Source of the DNA: Curtobacterium sp. MCLR17_007
Lineage (GTDB): Bacteria > Actinomycetota > Actinomycetes > Actinomycetales > Microbacteriaceae
Direction of reading: 5' to 3'
Assembly: GCF_003234655.2 (NCBI RefSeq)
Contig: NZ_CP126271.1
Span: 310,001-374,000, forward strand
Length of the DNA: 64,000 bases
The notes under the pieces were generated by a model. The model was given only the letters and a program-made list of their open reading frames with translations, ran no database searches and had not been told where the DNA came from. Every line of letters starts with the position of its first letter. Position 1 is the first letter of the stretch. This document shows positions 36,031 to 44,010 of the stretch, in pieces. The position numbers and the translations under genes were made by a program.

Positions 36031-36216
36031 ATGGGCGCGAGCAACTACCTGCCACCGTTCGACGCGGACGAGCACGCCACGGCGTCCGGGAACGACACAG
36101 GGGCCGACGGGGGACGACGAGCACCGCGGGCTGCGGGCGAGTCGAGCGCGGTGATGACGGCAACGGACGCCGAGGTCACGTACGCCGACTTCCTCGGCGA
36201 CGAGGTCGAGGACTGA
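36031..36216 (+). CDS. Small acidic protein, hypothetical
   Basis: A 61-residue acidic protein starting MGASNYLPPFDADEH and ending TYADFLGDEVED. ATG follows GAGAGG by 7 nt, and the next small ORF begins inside its stop (TGATG). No family recognised. A longer in-frame start exists at 35956 but lacks a ribosome site. It lies in a 565-bp stretch between LigD and the sigma factor; the rest of that stretch holds a 37-codon ORF, a terminator and no other gene. Confidence 0.5.
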   Translation: MGASNYLPPFDADEHATASGNDTGADGGRRAPRAAGESSAVMTATDAEVTYADFLGDEVED

Positions 36217-36329
36217 TGCCGGTCGATCCGTCGGCACCGTTCGCGCCACAGCGGGTGGGGCGGCCCGTGCGCCGGATCAGGGAGCGCACGGACCGCCGCC
36301 CAAGCGCCGTGACCGGTCGTTCAGGGTGA
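36216..36329 (+). CDS. Small basic peptide, hypothetical, coupled to the acidic ORF
   Basis: A 37-residue Arg-rich peptide (MPVDPSAPFAPQRVG then nine more Arg). Its ATG overlaps the upstream TGA (TGATG), a re-initiation layout. The terminator at 36306-36340 overlaps its last codons. No known family; could also be non-coding. Confidence 0.35.
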   Translation: MPVDPSAPFAPQRVGRPVRRIRERTDRRPSAVTGRSG

Positions 36330-36340
36330 CCGGCCACGGC
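36306..36340 (+). terminator. Stem after the tiny ORF pair
   Basis: GCCGTG-A-CCGGTC (36306-36318) pairs with GACCGG-C-CACGGC (36328-36340) with one A/C mismatch and a 9-nt loop. It separates the tiny ORFs from the sigma factor operon. Confidence 0.6.
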
Positions 36341-36448
36341 GCGCTCGACCCGTCCGCGCGACGGCGGACGGCAGCTCCGTACTGACGACGAACCGACAGC
36401 ACGTTTCGTCACGCACGAATCCGACCACGATCCGGGAAGGCCCGACCA

Positions 36449-37006
36449 CTGACCGAGCAGCAGCCGCTCGCGTCCCTGTCGGACGCCTCACTCGTCGAGC
36501 GTTCGGCCGACGGCGACGCAGCGGCGTTCGGCGTGCTGATCCGTCGCTACGGCCCGCTCATGCGCGCGTACGCGGCGCGCATCCTCGGGTACGGCGACGG
36601 AGAGGCGGACGATGCGGTGCAGGAAGCCGCGCTGCAGGCCTGGCAGCGGATGGAGCGCGTCGAGGACCCCGACCGCGTCCGGACGTGGCTGTTCCGCATC
36701 GCGGCGAACAAGGCGCTCGACCGCCTGCGGCGGCGGCACCCCCACCTCGACCTGGAGGCCGTCCCCGAGCCCCCGACGGACCGCACGGTGGACCAGGTGG
36801 TCGAGACCCGGATGCAGGTCGACGAGCTCGCGAAGGTCGTCCGCAACCTGCCGGACGCGCAGCGAGCAGTCTGGGTGATGCGGGAGGTCGGGGGCGCGTC
36901 CTACGCCGAGATCGCGGAGCAGACCGGGATGTCGGCAGCAGCCGTCCGTGGGTCCCTCGCACGTGCGCGGCGAACAGTGCTCGAACAGATGGAGGGGTGG
37001 CGATGA
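36449..37006 (+). CDS. RNA polymerase sigma-70 family factor (ECF-like), probable CTG start
   Basis: A 185-residue two-domain sigma factor. Region 2 runs from ASLVERSADGDAAAFGVLIRRYG to EDPDRVRTWLFRIAANKALDRLRRR; region 4 is LPDAQRAVWVMREVGGASYAEIAEQTGMSAAAVRGSLARARR with a clear HTH. The only ATG/GTG/TTG in frame is GTG at 36533, which would cut region 2. CTG at 36449 is 9 nt after GGAAGG and restores the domain, so a CTG start is likely; the in-frame stop is at 36383. It leads an operon with two Asp23/Gls24-like genes (ATGA overlap), pointing to envelope stress. Confidence 0.85.
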   Translation: MTEQQPLASLSDASLVERSADGDAAAFGVLIRRYGPLMRAYAARILGYGDGEADDAVQEAALQAWQRMERVEDPDRVRTWLFRIAANKALDRLRRRHPHLDLEAVPEPPTDRTVDQVVETRMQVDELAKVVRNLPDAQRAVWVMREVGGASYAEIAEQTGMSAAAVRGSLARARRTVLEQMEGWR

Positions 37007-37584
37007 CCGACGACCAGGTCGACGACCGCTACGGCGCCTTCACGCTCGACGAGCTCTCCGACTACCTCGACTCGGGACGCGACCCCGTCCGTGACGACAT
37101 CGAGGCCGACCCGGCGGCGACGGATGCCCTGCAACGGCTGGAACGGCTCCGCGCGGCGTCCTCGGACCTGCTCGACGCGGACGTCCGCACTGCCGGTCGG
37201 GATGACGAAGGGTGGATCACCGGCGTGCTCGCGACCATCCGGACGACCGCGCACGCCGGACGGGACATCCCGGTGCCCGACGCAGACCCCGCGTCGGCGC
37301 TCGTCGTGACCGAGGGCGCGCTGCGTGGACTCGTCCGCGGGCTCGGGGACGCGATGCCCGGTGTGCTCGTCCGGCGCACCCGGTTCACCGGCGACCTGTC
37401 GACACCCGGGGCCGACATCGACGTCGAGGTGACGATCGCCGCGGCAGCGGACGCCCCGCTCCGGGACCGGGCGGAGGCCCTGCGGGTCGTCGTGCACGCT
37501 GCGCTCGAGGAGCACGCGCCGTTCACCGTCCGGGCCCTGACCGTGCGCGTCGCCGACGTGCTGGACCCCGGGAGCGCATCGTGA
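37003..37584 (+). CDS. Asp23/Gls24-like envelope stress protein with N-terminal extension
   Basis: A 193-residue soluble protein. The N-terminus (TLDELSDYLDSGRDPVRDDIEADPAATDAL) looks like the short cytoplasmic part of anti-sigma factors, while the C-terminal 100 residues (PGVLVRRTRFTGDLSTPGADIDVEVTIAA) resemble the Asp23/Gls24 alkaline-shock fold. No membrane helix or zinc motif is seen, so an anti-sigma role is uncertain. ATG overlaps the sigma stop and its own stop overlaps the next start. Confidence 0.7.
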   Translation: MTDDQVDDRYGAFTLDELSDYLDSGRDPVRDDIEADPAATDALQRLERLRAASSDLLDADVRTAGRDDEGWITGVLATIRTTAHAGRDIPVPDADPASALVVTEGALRGLVRGLGDAMPGVLVRRTRFTGDLSTPGADIDVEVTIAAAADAPLRDRAEALRVVVHAALEEHAPFTVRALTVRVADVLDPGSAS

Positions 37585-37910
37585 CCGCAGACACCCGGGC
37601 GCTCTCACGCGCCGTGACCGAGGCGGTCCTCGCCGTGCCGGCCGTCCGGTCGGTCATCCCGCCGGGACCGAGCCTGGCGGTGCTGGTCCGCGACGTCCGG
37701 TCGGTGCTGGACCTGCCGCGTGACGGTGGCGCGGTCCTGGTCGAGGACCGCGACGACGGCGTCCGGGTCCGGGTGGTCGCCGCGGTCGGAGCCCAACGGT
37801 CGGCGATCGCGAGCGTGCGAGCCGTGCGCGACGCGGTCGTGGCGAGCGTGGAACTCGCGACCGGCGAACGCCCCGTACGGGTCGACGTCCGGGTCATCGA
37901 GATCCTCTGA
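37581..37910 (+). CDS. Small Asp23/Gls24-like protein
   Basis: A 109-residue protein ending RPVRVDVRVIEIL, the usual last strand of Asp23/Gls24-type domains, with a helix pair before it (SVRAVRDAVVASVEL). GTG start overlaps the upstream TGA (GTGA), so it is the third gene of the sigma operon. Function is inferred from the family (cell-envelope homeostasis). Confidence 0.65.
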   Translation: MTADTRALSRAVTEAVLAVPAVRSVIPPGPSLAVLVRDVRSVLDLPRDGGAVLVEDRDDGVRVRVVAAVGAQRSAIASVRAVRDAVVASVELATGERPVRVDVRVIEIL

Positions 37911-37968
37911 CCTGTCCGGACACGACCTGGTCCGGCTGCCGGAGCGGCCTGATGTGGTCCGGCGTCGG

Positions 37969-38148
37969 TCAGGCGGCGGGAGCGGGCCCGTCGGTCGGCT
38001 CGGCGTGGTCCGCGACCGGCAGACCCTCGTCCACGAGGTCGTCCTCCTCAGGCTCGACCACGTCGGCCGCTGCGGCCTTCGCCTCGTCGATCGCCTGCTG
38101 CGACTCGCGCAGGAGTCCGTCGTCGCCGGTGGGTGCCTGTTCGCTCAT
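37969..38148 (-). CDS. Small acidic protein, hypothetical
   Basis: A 59-residue soluble protein, MSEQAPTGDDGLLRESQQAIDEAK then an Asp/Glu-rich stretch (EPEEDDLVDEG) and a Pro/Ala tail. No family recognised. ATG at 38146-38148 was chosen over an upstream start because the Ser-Glu-Gln opening looks coding and codon use is good. It follows the isomerase (10-bp gap) on the same strand and may share its transcript. Confidence 0.6.
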   Translation of the reverse strand: MSEQAPTGDDGLLRESQQAIDEAKAAAADVVEPEEDDLVDEGLPVADHAEPTDGPAPAA

Positions 38149-38158
38149 GACCGCGACG

Positions 38159-39100
38159 TTACGCGGGAGCGCCTGAACCGGTCTCACGGCGCGGACGGCG
38201 CTGCGGCTCGTAGTCGACGGCCGAGGTCGGGGCGGGCGAGGTGGGCATCATCGGGAGCGCCGGTGCACCGTGTGCGTCGGCGGCGTCGAGCACCGCACGC
38301 GTGGCCGCAGCGGCCAGCCGGAGTGCGTCGCCGACGGGCAGCGCACGGTGGGCCGGTGTCCGGACCTCGACGCCCCACGGTTCGTCGTGGCCGAGTTCGC
38401 GGGCGACACGGACGACCCCGGGGACGTCCCACGCCCCGGCGCCCGGCAGGTAGCGTGCCGAGCGCGACTCCTCGGCGAGGGTCATGCCACTCGGGGTCGA
38501 GAGCAGGCCGTCGCTCAGCTCGACCGCTGCGAGCACCGACGGGTCGACGCCCTGGCGGATCGACGCGAGCGTGGACCCGCCCCGCAGTGCGTGCATCACG
38601 TCCAGCAGCACGCCGCCGCTCCCCGCCGTCGTGACGAACCGCGAGGCCCGCTCCACCGTCGGCAGGTTCGACCACGGTTCCGGCTCGAGGACCAGCTGTG
38701 CCCCCACCCCCTCGGTCTGCCGTGCCAGCGCCACCCAGTCGTCGAGCATCGCGGCGGGCGAGACGCCCGGCAGGGACACGTCAGCACGAGCCACCACCTG
38801 CCACGCGCTGAGCGACGCCGCGGCCTCGAGGAGGACCCCGCGCTCGCCACCGGACCCGGCCGTCGCGTCGGAGCCCGTCCACCACGTGCTGAGGGTCCCG
38901 AGCTGCACCCAGACGATCCCGGCATCGTCGAGCATGCGTCGCAGCCGGGCGAAGCCGATCGTGGCGCGGACCTCGTACAGGTCGTCGAGTGCGAGGGCGA
39001 TCCCCGCGAACCCGGCGTCACCGACGGCGCGGACTCGCTGGTCGATCGGTTCGTCGCCGTCCCAGGTCCAGGACGTCGCCAGCAGGTCGTGTTCGAGCAC
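38159..39100 (-). CDS. Sugar phosphate isomerase/epimerase (xylose isomerase-like TIM barrel)
   Basis: A 313-residue AP endonuclease-2/xylose isomerase-like TIM barrel. Typical pieces are DQRVRAVGDAGFAGIALALDDL (first strand/helix), QLVLEPEPW (metal Glu), GVLLDVMHALRGG (metal Asp/His region), VELSDG and WGVEVRTPAHRAL. The substrate is unknown. GTG at 39098-39100 was chosen because GAGG lies 6 nt upstream. The 150-bp gap to the FAH-family gene holds nothing recognisable. Confidence 0.85.
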   Translation of the reverse strand: MLEHDLLATSWTWDGDEPIDQRVRAVGDAGFAGIALALDDLYEVRATIGFARLRRMLDDAGIVWVQLGTLSTWWTGSDATAGSGGERGVLLEAAASLSAWQVVARADVSLPGVSPAAMLDDWVALARQTEGVGAQLVLEPEPWSNLPTVERASRFVTTAGSGGVLLDVMHALRGGSTLASIRQGVDPSVLAAVELSDGLLSTPSGMTLAEESRSARYLPGAGAWDVPGVVRVARELGHDEPWGVEVRTPAHRALPVGDALRLAAAATRAVLDAADAHGAPALPMMPTSPAPTSAVDYEPQRRPRRETGSGAPA

Positions 39101-39251
39101 GTCGCACCTCTTCCCCGGTGCACGCGCGGCGGTCGCCCTCGACCCCGCCGACACCGATCAGGACACCGCGATCCCGACACGGCGTCGGGTCCAGGGATAC
39201 CCGCCGTGCCTCCGAGCGCTCACAGCGCCCGGCAACACCCTCGACACGCGC

Positions 39252-39935
39252 TCACACCAGTCGCGTCCGGACGCTCCCGACCCCGGCGATCGTGCCCTCC
39301 AGTGTGGAGCCGCGCGCGACCACACCGACACCCTCCGGGGTCCCCGTCATCACGAGGTCGCCGGGTTCGAGCCGCACCGCGCGCGACAGCTCGGCGATGA
39401 CCTCGGCGACCGACCAGATCTGGTCACCCAGGTCACCGTGCTGGCGGCGCTCGCCGTCGACCAGCAGCTCGACCGTGCCCCGGGTCGGGTCGACCGTGCC
39501 CGCGGGGACGACGGCGCCGATCGGGGCCGAGGCGTCGAACCCCTTCGCCATGTCCCACGGTCGCCCGAGCCGCTTGGCTTCGGCCTGCAGGTCGCGGCGC
39601 GTCAGGTCCAGCCCGACGGCGTAGCCCCAGACGTGGTCGAGCGCGTCCGCCACGGCGATGTCACTGCCGCCACCGCCGATCGCGACCACGAGTTCGACCT
39701 CGTGTTCGAGTCGTTCCGTCATGGACGGATAGGGCGTGTCCGCGTCGTCGGCCACCACCGCGTCGGCTGGCTTGGTGAAGAAGAACGGCGGCTCGCGGTC
39801 CGGGTCGTGCCCCATCTCGCGGGCGTGCGCCGCGTAGTTCCGTCCGACGCAGAACACGCGACGGACCGGGAAGCGCCCGCCCGTCGTCGTCGGGACGGTC
39901 GGGAGGGCCTGGGCCGGGATCACGAGGTCGGACAC
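39252..39935 (-). CDS. Fumarylacetoacetate hydrolase family protein
   Basis: A 227-residue FAH-fold enzyme. The conserved opening FCVGRNYAAHAREMG, the metal-site ELVVAIGG (Glu) and YAVGLDLTRRDLQAEAK with DMAKGFDASAPIG are standard; TGTPEGVGVV closes the active site. These act as acylpyruvases, decarboxylases or hydratases in aromatic or sugar acid breakdown. GTG at 39933-39935 was chosen as the first residue before the conserved part. It may share a transcript with the small genes upstream (gap 37 bp). Confidence 0.88.
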   Translation of the reverse strand: MSDLVIPAQALPTVPTTTGGRFPVRRVFCVGRNYAAHAREMGHDPDREPPFFFTKPADAVVADDADTPYPSMTERLEHEVELVVAIGGGGSDIAVADALDHVWGYAVGLDLTRRDLQAEAKRLGRPWDMAKGFDASAPIGAVVPAGTVDPTRGTVELLVDGERRQHGDLGDQIWSVAEVIAELSRAVRLEPGDLVMTGTPEGVGVVARGSTLEGTIAGVGSVRTRLV

Positions 39936-39972
39936 GTCCTCAGCCTGCCAGACCACGGCGGCCCGGCGCCGG

Positions 39973-40185
39973 TCAGTCGGCGAACGACGCCTCGTACCGC
40001 AGTGCCCGCGCCCGGGCACGCTCCTGACGCTCGCGCCACTCGGCGCGGAGCTCTGCGAGTTCGACGTCGCGGCCCTTGGCGCGCATCAGCGGGCCGTAGT
40101 GCGGGTTCGCCAGCAGGCGCGGGATGCAGACCTCGGCACGCCACAACTCGAGTCGGAACTCGTCATCAGTCAGATCGGAGATCAT
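39973..40185 (-). CDS. Small hypothetical protein
   Basis: A 70-residue soluble protein starting MISDLTDDEFRLELWRAEV with a charged helical C-terminus (LRAEWRERQERARARALRYEASF). AAGGGA lies 6 nt before the ATG, which is inside the end of the upstream membrane-protein gene, so the two are coupled. No family recognised. Confidence 0.65.
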   Translation of the reverse strand: MISDLTDDEFRLELWRAEVCIPRLLANPHYGPLMRAKGRDVELAELRAEWRERQERARARALRYEASFAD

Positions 40186-40507
40186 CGTCGTCCCTTCGGC
40201 CTGTTCTCGCGCGCACGATCCACCGGAGCGCGTCGTACATCCACTCGTCGTCGTCGGTCGTCCAGGAGCGCGTGGCCAGCGCATCGGCCAACAACGCGGC
40301 GGCGGCACGCCGGTCCGTCTGCCCGGACAGGGCCCGTTCCGTGACCCATGACCAACGCTGCCACCACTGGTCGCGGTGCGCCAAGAACTCCGTATTCCGC
40401 CGCATCGCGCGGCCCTCGCGCAGGGTCACGAAGGTCGCGCCGACCGCCGCACATGCGCTCAACACCGACACGAGCACGCTCGCCCACCCGATCCCTGATC
40501 CGTCCAT
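40166..40507 (-). CDS. Small single-pass membrane protein, hypothetical
   Basis: A 113-residue protein with one N-terminal helix (GWASVLVSVLSACAAVGATFVTL) followed by a charged, Trp-rich cytoplasmic part (HRDQWWQRWSWVTERALSG). It overlaps the next small gene by 20 bp. This resembles small DUF-type membrane proteins of actinobacteria, but I do not recognise a family. Confidence 0.6.
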   Translation of the reverse strand: MDGSGIGWASVLVSVLSACAAVGATFVTLREGRAMRRNTEFLAHRDQWWQRWSWVTERALSGQTDRRAAAALLADALATRSWTTDDDEWMYDALRWIVRARTGRRDDDDLRSD

Positions 40508-40594
40508 GTGGACAGCGTCGCGCGCAGGGCAGGACCGCAGACGGGCCGGCGGCCGTCCTGTGGAGACTGCGCCGGGCCTCCCGGATGTGGAGGA

Positions 40595-43051
40595 CTAGTT
40601 CCCCGGAGCGGCCGCCTCGGTCTCGCCCTCACCGGGGTCGCCGCCCGTCCCGCCGACGGCGGGCTCGTCCTGCGGCCAGCCGGAGAACTGCCAGCCCTCG
40701 ACGGACGGGTGGTCCTCGCCCTTCGCGTACGCGTACGCCCGTGCCGCGTCGCGCGCCTCGGCGAGCTTCGCGATGAGCCCCGCGTAGCGGTCCGGGTCGA
40801 CCCGGGTCAGCGCGTCGTGGGCCAGCGCGAACCGGTCCATCTCGTTGCGCATCAGCATGTCGAACGGCGACGTGGTGGTGCCCTGCTCGAGGAAGCCGTG
40901 CACGTGCAGGTCGTCGTGCCCGTGGCGACGGTAGGTGAGCTGGTGCACGAGTGAGGGGTACCCGTGGAAGGCGAACACCGCCGGGGTCCCGGGCAGGAAC
41001 AGCTCGTCGTACCGTTCATCGGGGATCGGGTGCGAGTGCTTGCGGGTGTCGCCGAGCGAGAGCAGGTCCACCACGTTGACGACGCGGACGCCGACCTCGG
41101 GAGCGAGCTGGTTGATCAGGTCAGCGGCGGCGATCGTCTCCACGGTGGGCACGTCACCAGCGCTGACGAGCACGACGTCGACGTGGCCGACGCGCTGCTC
41201 GGTGCCGGCCCAGTCCCACACGCCGACCCCGGCGTCGGCGTGCGCGATCGCGTCCTCCAACGACAGGAACACCGGCTCCGGGTGCTTGCCGGCGACGATC
41301 ACCTCGATGCGGTCGGTCGTCTCCATCGCGTGGGTCGTCACGGCGAGCAGCGTGTTCGCGTCGGCGGGGAGCTTGATCCGGACGAGGTCCTGCTGCTTCG
41401 AGGCGACGACGTCCAGGAAGCCGGGGTCCTGGTGCGAGAAGCCGTTGTGGTCCTGCCGCCAGACGTGCGACGACAGCAGGATCGTGAGGTTCGACACCGG
41501 TGCGCGCCAGTCGATGCCCTCCGACGACTCGAGCCACTTGGCGTGCTGTCCGACCATCGAGTCGATGATGTGCGCGAAGGCCTCGTAGGTGTTGAGGATG
41601 CCGTGGCGACCGGACAGGACGTACCCCTCGAGCAGCCCCTCGAGCAGGTGCTCGGACAGCACCTCGATCACGCGGCCGGTCGGGGCGAGGTGCTCGTCCT
41701 CGGGGTCGTTGCCGGCACGCCAGACGCGGTTCGTCACGTCGAACACCGCGTCGAGCTTGTTCGACACGGTCTCGTCCGGCCCGAACAGCCGGAACGACGA
41801 CGGGTTGCGTCGTGCCAGCTCGGCCAGCCACGGGCCGAGCGTGCCGGTCGAGGACGCGTCGGAGCCGGCCTCGACACCGAACTCCGTCAGGTCGGGGCGG
41901 TCGAGCGCGGTGCGGATACGTCCACCGTTGGCGTGCGGCGTCGCACTCATGCGCTTGTCGCCCTCGGGGCGGATCGACTCGAGCAGCCCGATGCCGGCCC
42001 CCTCGGCGTCGAACAGCTCGGACGGGTCGTAGGACTCCATCCAGCCCTGCAGCTGCTCCAGGTGCTCGCGGTTGTCGCGGACGGCCGGGAGCGGCACCTG
42101 GTGGGCACGGAACGTCCCCTCGACGCGCTGGCCGTCGACCTCCTTCGGCCCGGTCCAGCCCTTCGGGGTCCGCAGGACGATCATCGGCCAGCGCGGCCGG
42201 ATGTCCGATGCCCCGGCCATCTCGCCGGCGGCGGCACGGGCCGCCTGCGCGCGGGCAGCGGCCTGGATGTCGTCGATCGCGGCGAGGGCACGGCGGAGGG
42301 CGCCGTCGAACAGGGCGTGCACCGCGAAGGGGTCGTCGCCAACCCGCGAGGAGTCGACGACGATCGGGTCGTACCCGAGCCCGCGGAAGTACGCCGTCAG
42401 GTCCTCGGCCGGGATGCGCGCGAGGATCGTCGGGTTCGCGATCTTCCACCCGTTCAGGTTGAGGATCGGGAGCACGGCACCGTCGGCGACCGGGTCGAGG
42501 AACGTGTGGGCCTGCCACGAGCCGTTGAGGGGGCCGGTCTCCGCCTCGCCGTCGCCGACGACGCAGGTCACGACGAGGTCGGGGTTGTCGAGTGCCGCTC
42601 CGTAGGCGTGCGCGAGGGAGTACCCGAGTTCGCCGCCCTCGTTGATCGAGCCCGGGGTCTCCGGCGCCGCGTGCGACGGGATCCCGCCCGGGAAGGAGAA
42701 CTGGCGGAAGAACTGCTGCAGCGTCGTACCCGGGTACAGCTCCTGCCAGGTGCCGTCGAGCCAGGCGTTCGCGTTCATCGCGGGACCGCCGTGCCCCGGG
42801 CCGCAGATGTAGAGCATGTCCCGCCCGGAGGACGCGATCAGTGCGTTGCAGTGCGCGTAGACCAGGTTGAGCGCCGGTGAGGTGCCCCAGTGTCCGAGCA
42901 GGCGCGGCTTGATGTCGTCCGGGGTCAGCGGGCGTTCCAGCAGCGGGTCGTCCAGCAGGTAGATCTGCCCGACGGTCAGGTAGTTCGCCGCACGCCACCA
43001 CGCGTCGATCGCGCGGATCCGGTCGGTCGTCGGCAGGTGCTCAGGAGCCAT
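40595..43051 (-). CDS. xfp: Phosphoketolase family protein
   Basis: An 818-residue thiamine diphosphate enzyme that splits xylulose-5-phosphate (and often fructose-6-phosphate) with phosphate to acetyl phosphate. Landmarks: LLGHWGTSPALNLVYAHCN and GPGHGGPAMNANAWL near the start; GDGEAETGPLNGSWQAHTF (ThDP motif, about residue 165); later SHVWRQDHNGFSHQDPG. Length is normal. Monocistronic; downstream lies an imperfect CCTCC/GGAGG stem (40574-40592). It gives an ATP-yielding branch of pentose metabolism, complementing the ribose and sugar uptake systems. Confidence 0.96.
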   Translation of the reverse strand: MAPEHLPTTDRIRAIDAWWRAANYLTVGQIYLLDDPLLERPLTPDDIKPRLLGHWGTSPALNLVYAHCNALIASSGRDMLYICGPGHGGPAMNANAWLDGTWQELYPGTTLQQFFRQFSFPGGIPSHAAPETPGSINEGGELGYSLAHAYGAALDNPDLVVTCVVGDGEAETGPLNGSWQAHTFLDPVADGAVLPILNLNGWKIANPTILARIPAEDLTAYFRGLGYDPIVVDSSRVGDDPFAVHALFDGALRRALAAIDDIQAAARAQAARAAAGEMAGASDIRPRWPMIVLRTPKGWTGPKEVDGQRVEGTFRAHQVPLPAVRDNREHLEQLQGWMESYDPSELFDAEGAGIGLLESIRPEGDKRMSATPHANGGRIRTALDRPDLTEFGVEAGSDASSTGTLGPWLAELARRNPSSFRLFGPDETVSNKLDAVFDVTNRVWRAGNDPEDEHLAPTGRVIEVLSEHLLEGLLEGYVLSGRHGILNTYEAFAHIIDSMVGQHAKWLESSEGIDWRAPVSNLTILLSSHVWRQDHNGFSHQDPGFLDVVASKQQDLVRIKLPADANTLLAVTTHAMETTDRIEVIVAGKHPEPVFLSLEDAIAHADAGVGVWDWAGTEQRVGHVDVVLVSAGDVPTVETIAAADLINQLAPEVGVRVVNVVDLLSLGDTRKHSHPIPDERYDELFLPGTPAVFAFHGYPSLVHQLTYRRHGHDDLHVHGFLEQGTTTSPFDMLMRNEMDRFALAHDALTRVDPDRYAGLIAKLAEARDAARAYAYAKGEDHPSVEGWQFSGWPQDEPAVGGTGGDPGEGETEAAAPGN

Positions 43052-43211
43052 GCCACCACCGTACGGACGGCGGCTGCGGCGGTGTCGGGAAAACTCGTCC
43101 CAATCCGTTCTGCGAGGGGTGCCGAATCAGCAGCACAGGGCGAACGCCCAGAAGGCTTCCCGGTCTCGTCCGGTCGGGGCTCAATCAACTCACAGAAGAG
43201 GAACGATCACC

Positions 43212-43892
43212 ATGCGCAAGATCACCAAGACCACCCTCTCGGTCGCCGCTGCCGGCGCGATCATCCTCGGCGGCGCCGGGTTCGGCATCACCGCCGCGAA
43301 CGCCGCGACGCCCACGATCCACACGGTCGCGTCGTCCTCGTCGAAGATCCCCGCCCCCGTCGCATCGGTCCCCGAGGTCAAGGGCGGGAACACCTCCGTC
43401 GCCCTCGACTCCGGCTTCACCGACGCCCTCACCAGCCTGGGCCTGACCCCGGGTGTGTCGGGTTCCGCGAAGCTCGCCGACGGCGCCGTGTCGTTCCCGA
43501 TCACCGCCGGCTCCGTCACCTACTGGTCCCCGGATGGGTCCTACCGTCCCTACGTGCAGGGCCTGCTGAACCACAACGGTTCGGGTCTGACCCTCGCCGC
43601 GGGCGGCACGACCGTCACGCTGGAGAACTTCGTCGTGAACCCGGGCTCGTCGAAGCTGTACGGTGACGTCCTGGTCAACGGTGAGGTCGCCGCGTCGAAC
43701 GCGTACCTGTTCTCCCTGCACGGTGGCACCCTCAAGCCGCTGCAGCTCGAGGGTGACAACGCGATCCTGACCGGCACCACCGTCCACGTCTCCGACGACG
43801 CCGCGAAGCTGCTCAACAGCACCTTCAAGACCGACGCCGTCAAGGGCGGCCTCCTCGTCGGTACCGCCACCATCACCGCCCAGATCAAGTAA
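43212..43892 (+). CDS. Secreted beta-rich protein of unknown function
   Basis: A 226-residue exported protein with a clear Sec signal (MRKITKTTLSVAAAGAIILGG, cleavage after ANA near residue 32). The mature part is Gly/Ser/Thr-rich beta sequence (PYVQGLLNHNGSGLTLAAGG, FVVNPGSSKLYGDVLVNG, GLLVGTATITAQIK), recalling HtaA-like or CHRD-type secreted domains, with low confidence. Codon use is extremely biased and AGAGGA precedes the ATG, so it is probably made in large amounts. Ends in the strongest terminator of the window. Confidence 0.8.
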   Translation: MRKITKTTLSVAAAGAIILGGAGFGITAANAATPTIHTVASSSSKIPAPVASVPEVKGGNTSVALDSGFTDALTSLGLTPGVSGSAKLADGAVSFPITAGSVTYWSPDGSYRPYVQGLLNHNGSGLTLAAGGTTVTLENFVVNPGSSKLYGDVLVNGEVAASNAYLFSLHGGTLKPLQLEGDNAILTGTTVHVSDDAAKLLNSTFKTDAVKGGLLVGTATITAQIK

Positions 43893-43930
43893 CACCCCCC
43901 GCGCCACCAGCGCACAGCACCACACCCCGC

Positions 43931-43972
43931 AACGGACACAGCACCACGCAACCGCGTGGTGCTGTGTCCGTT
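43931..43972. terminator. 19-bp perfect stem after the secreted protein
   Basis: Arms 43931-43949 and 43954-43972 pair perfectly (core ACACAGCACCACGC / GCGTGGTGCTGTGT) around AACC. Starts 39 bp after the stop and ends in TT. It can work in both directions. Confidence 0.9.
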
Positions 43973-43988
43973 GTGCGGTTCCGGGGTC

Positions 43989-44010
43989 AGCCGGGAGGCC
44001 CGGGCCGGCT
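43989..44010. terminator. CGGGAGGC-type stem at the DUF1992 3' end
   Basis: AGCCGG (43989-43994) pairs with CCGGCT (44005-44010); the loop carries GAGGCCCGGG. It overlaps the stop codon of the minus-strand gene. Confidence 0.5.
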
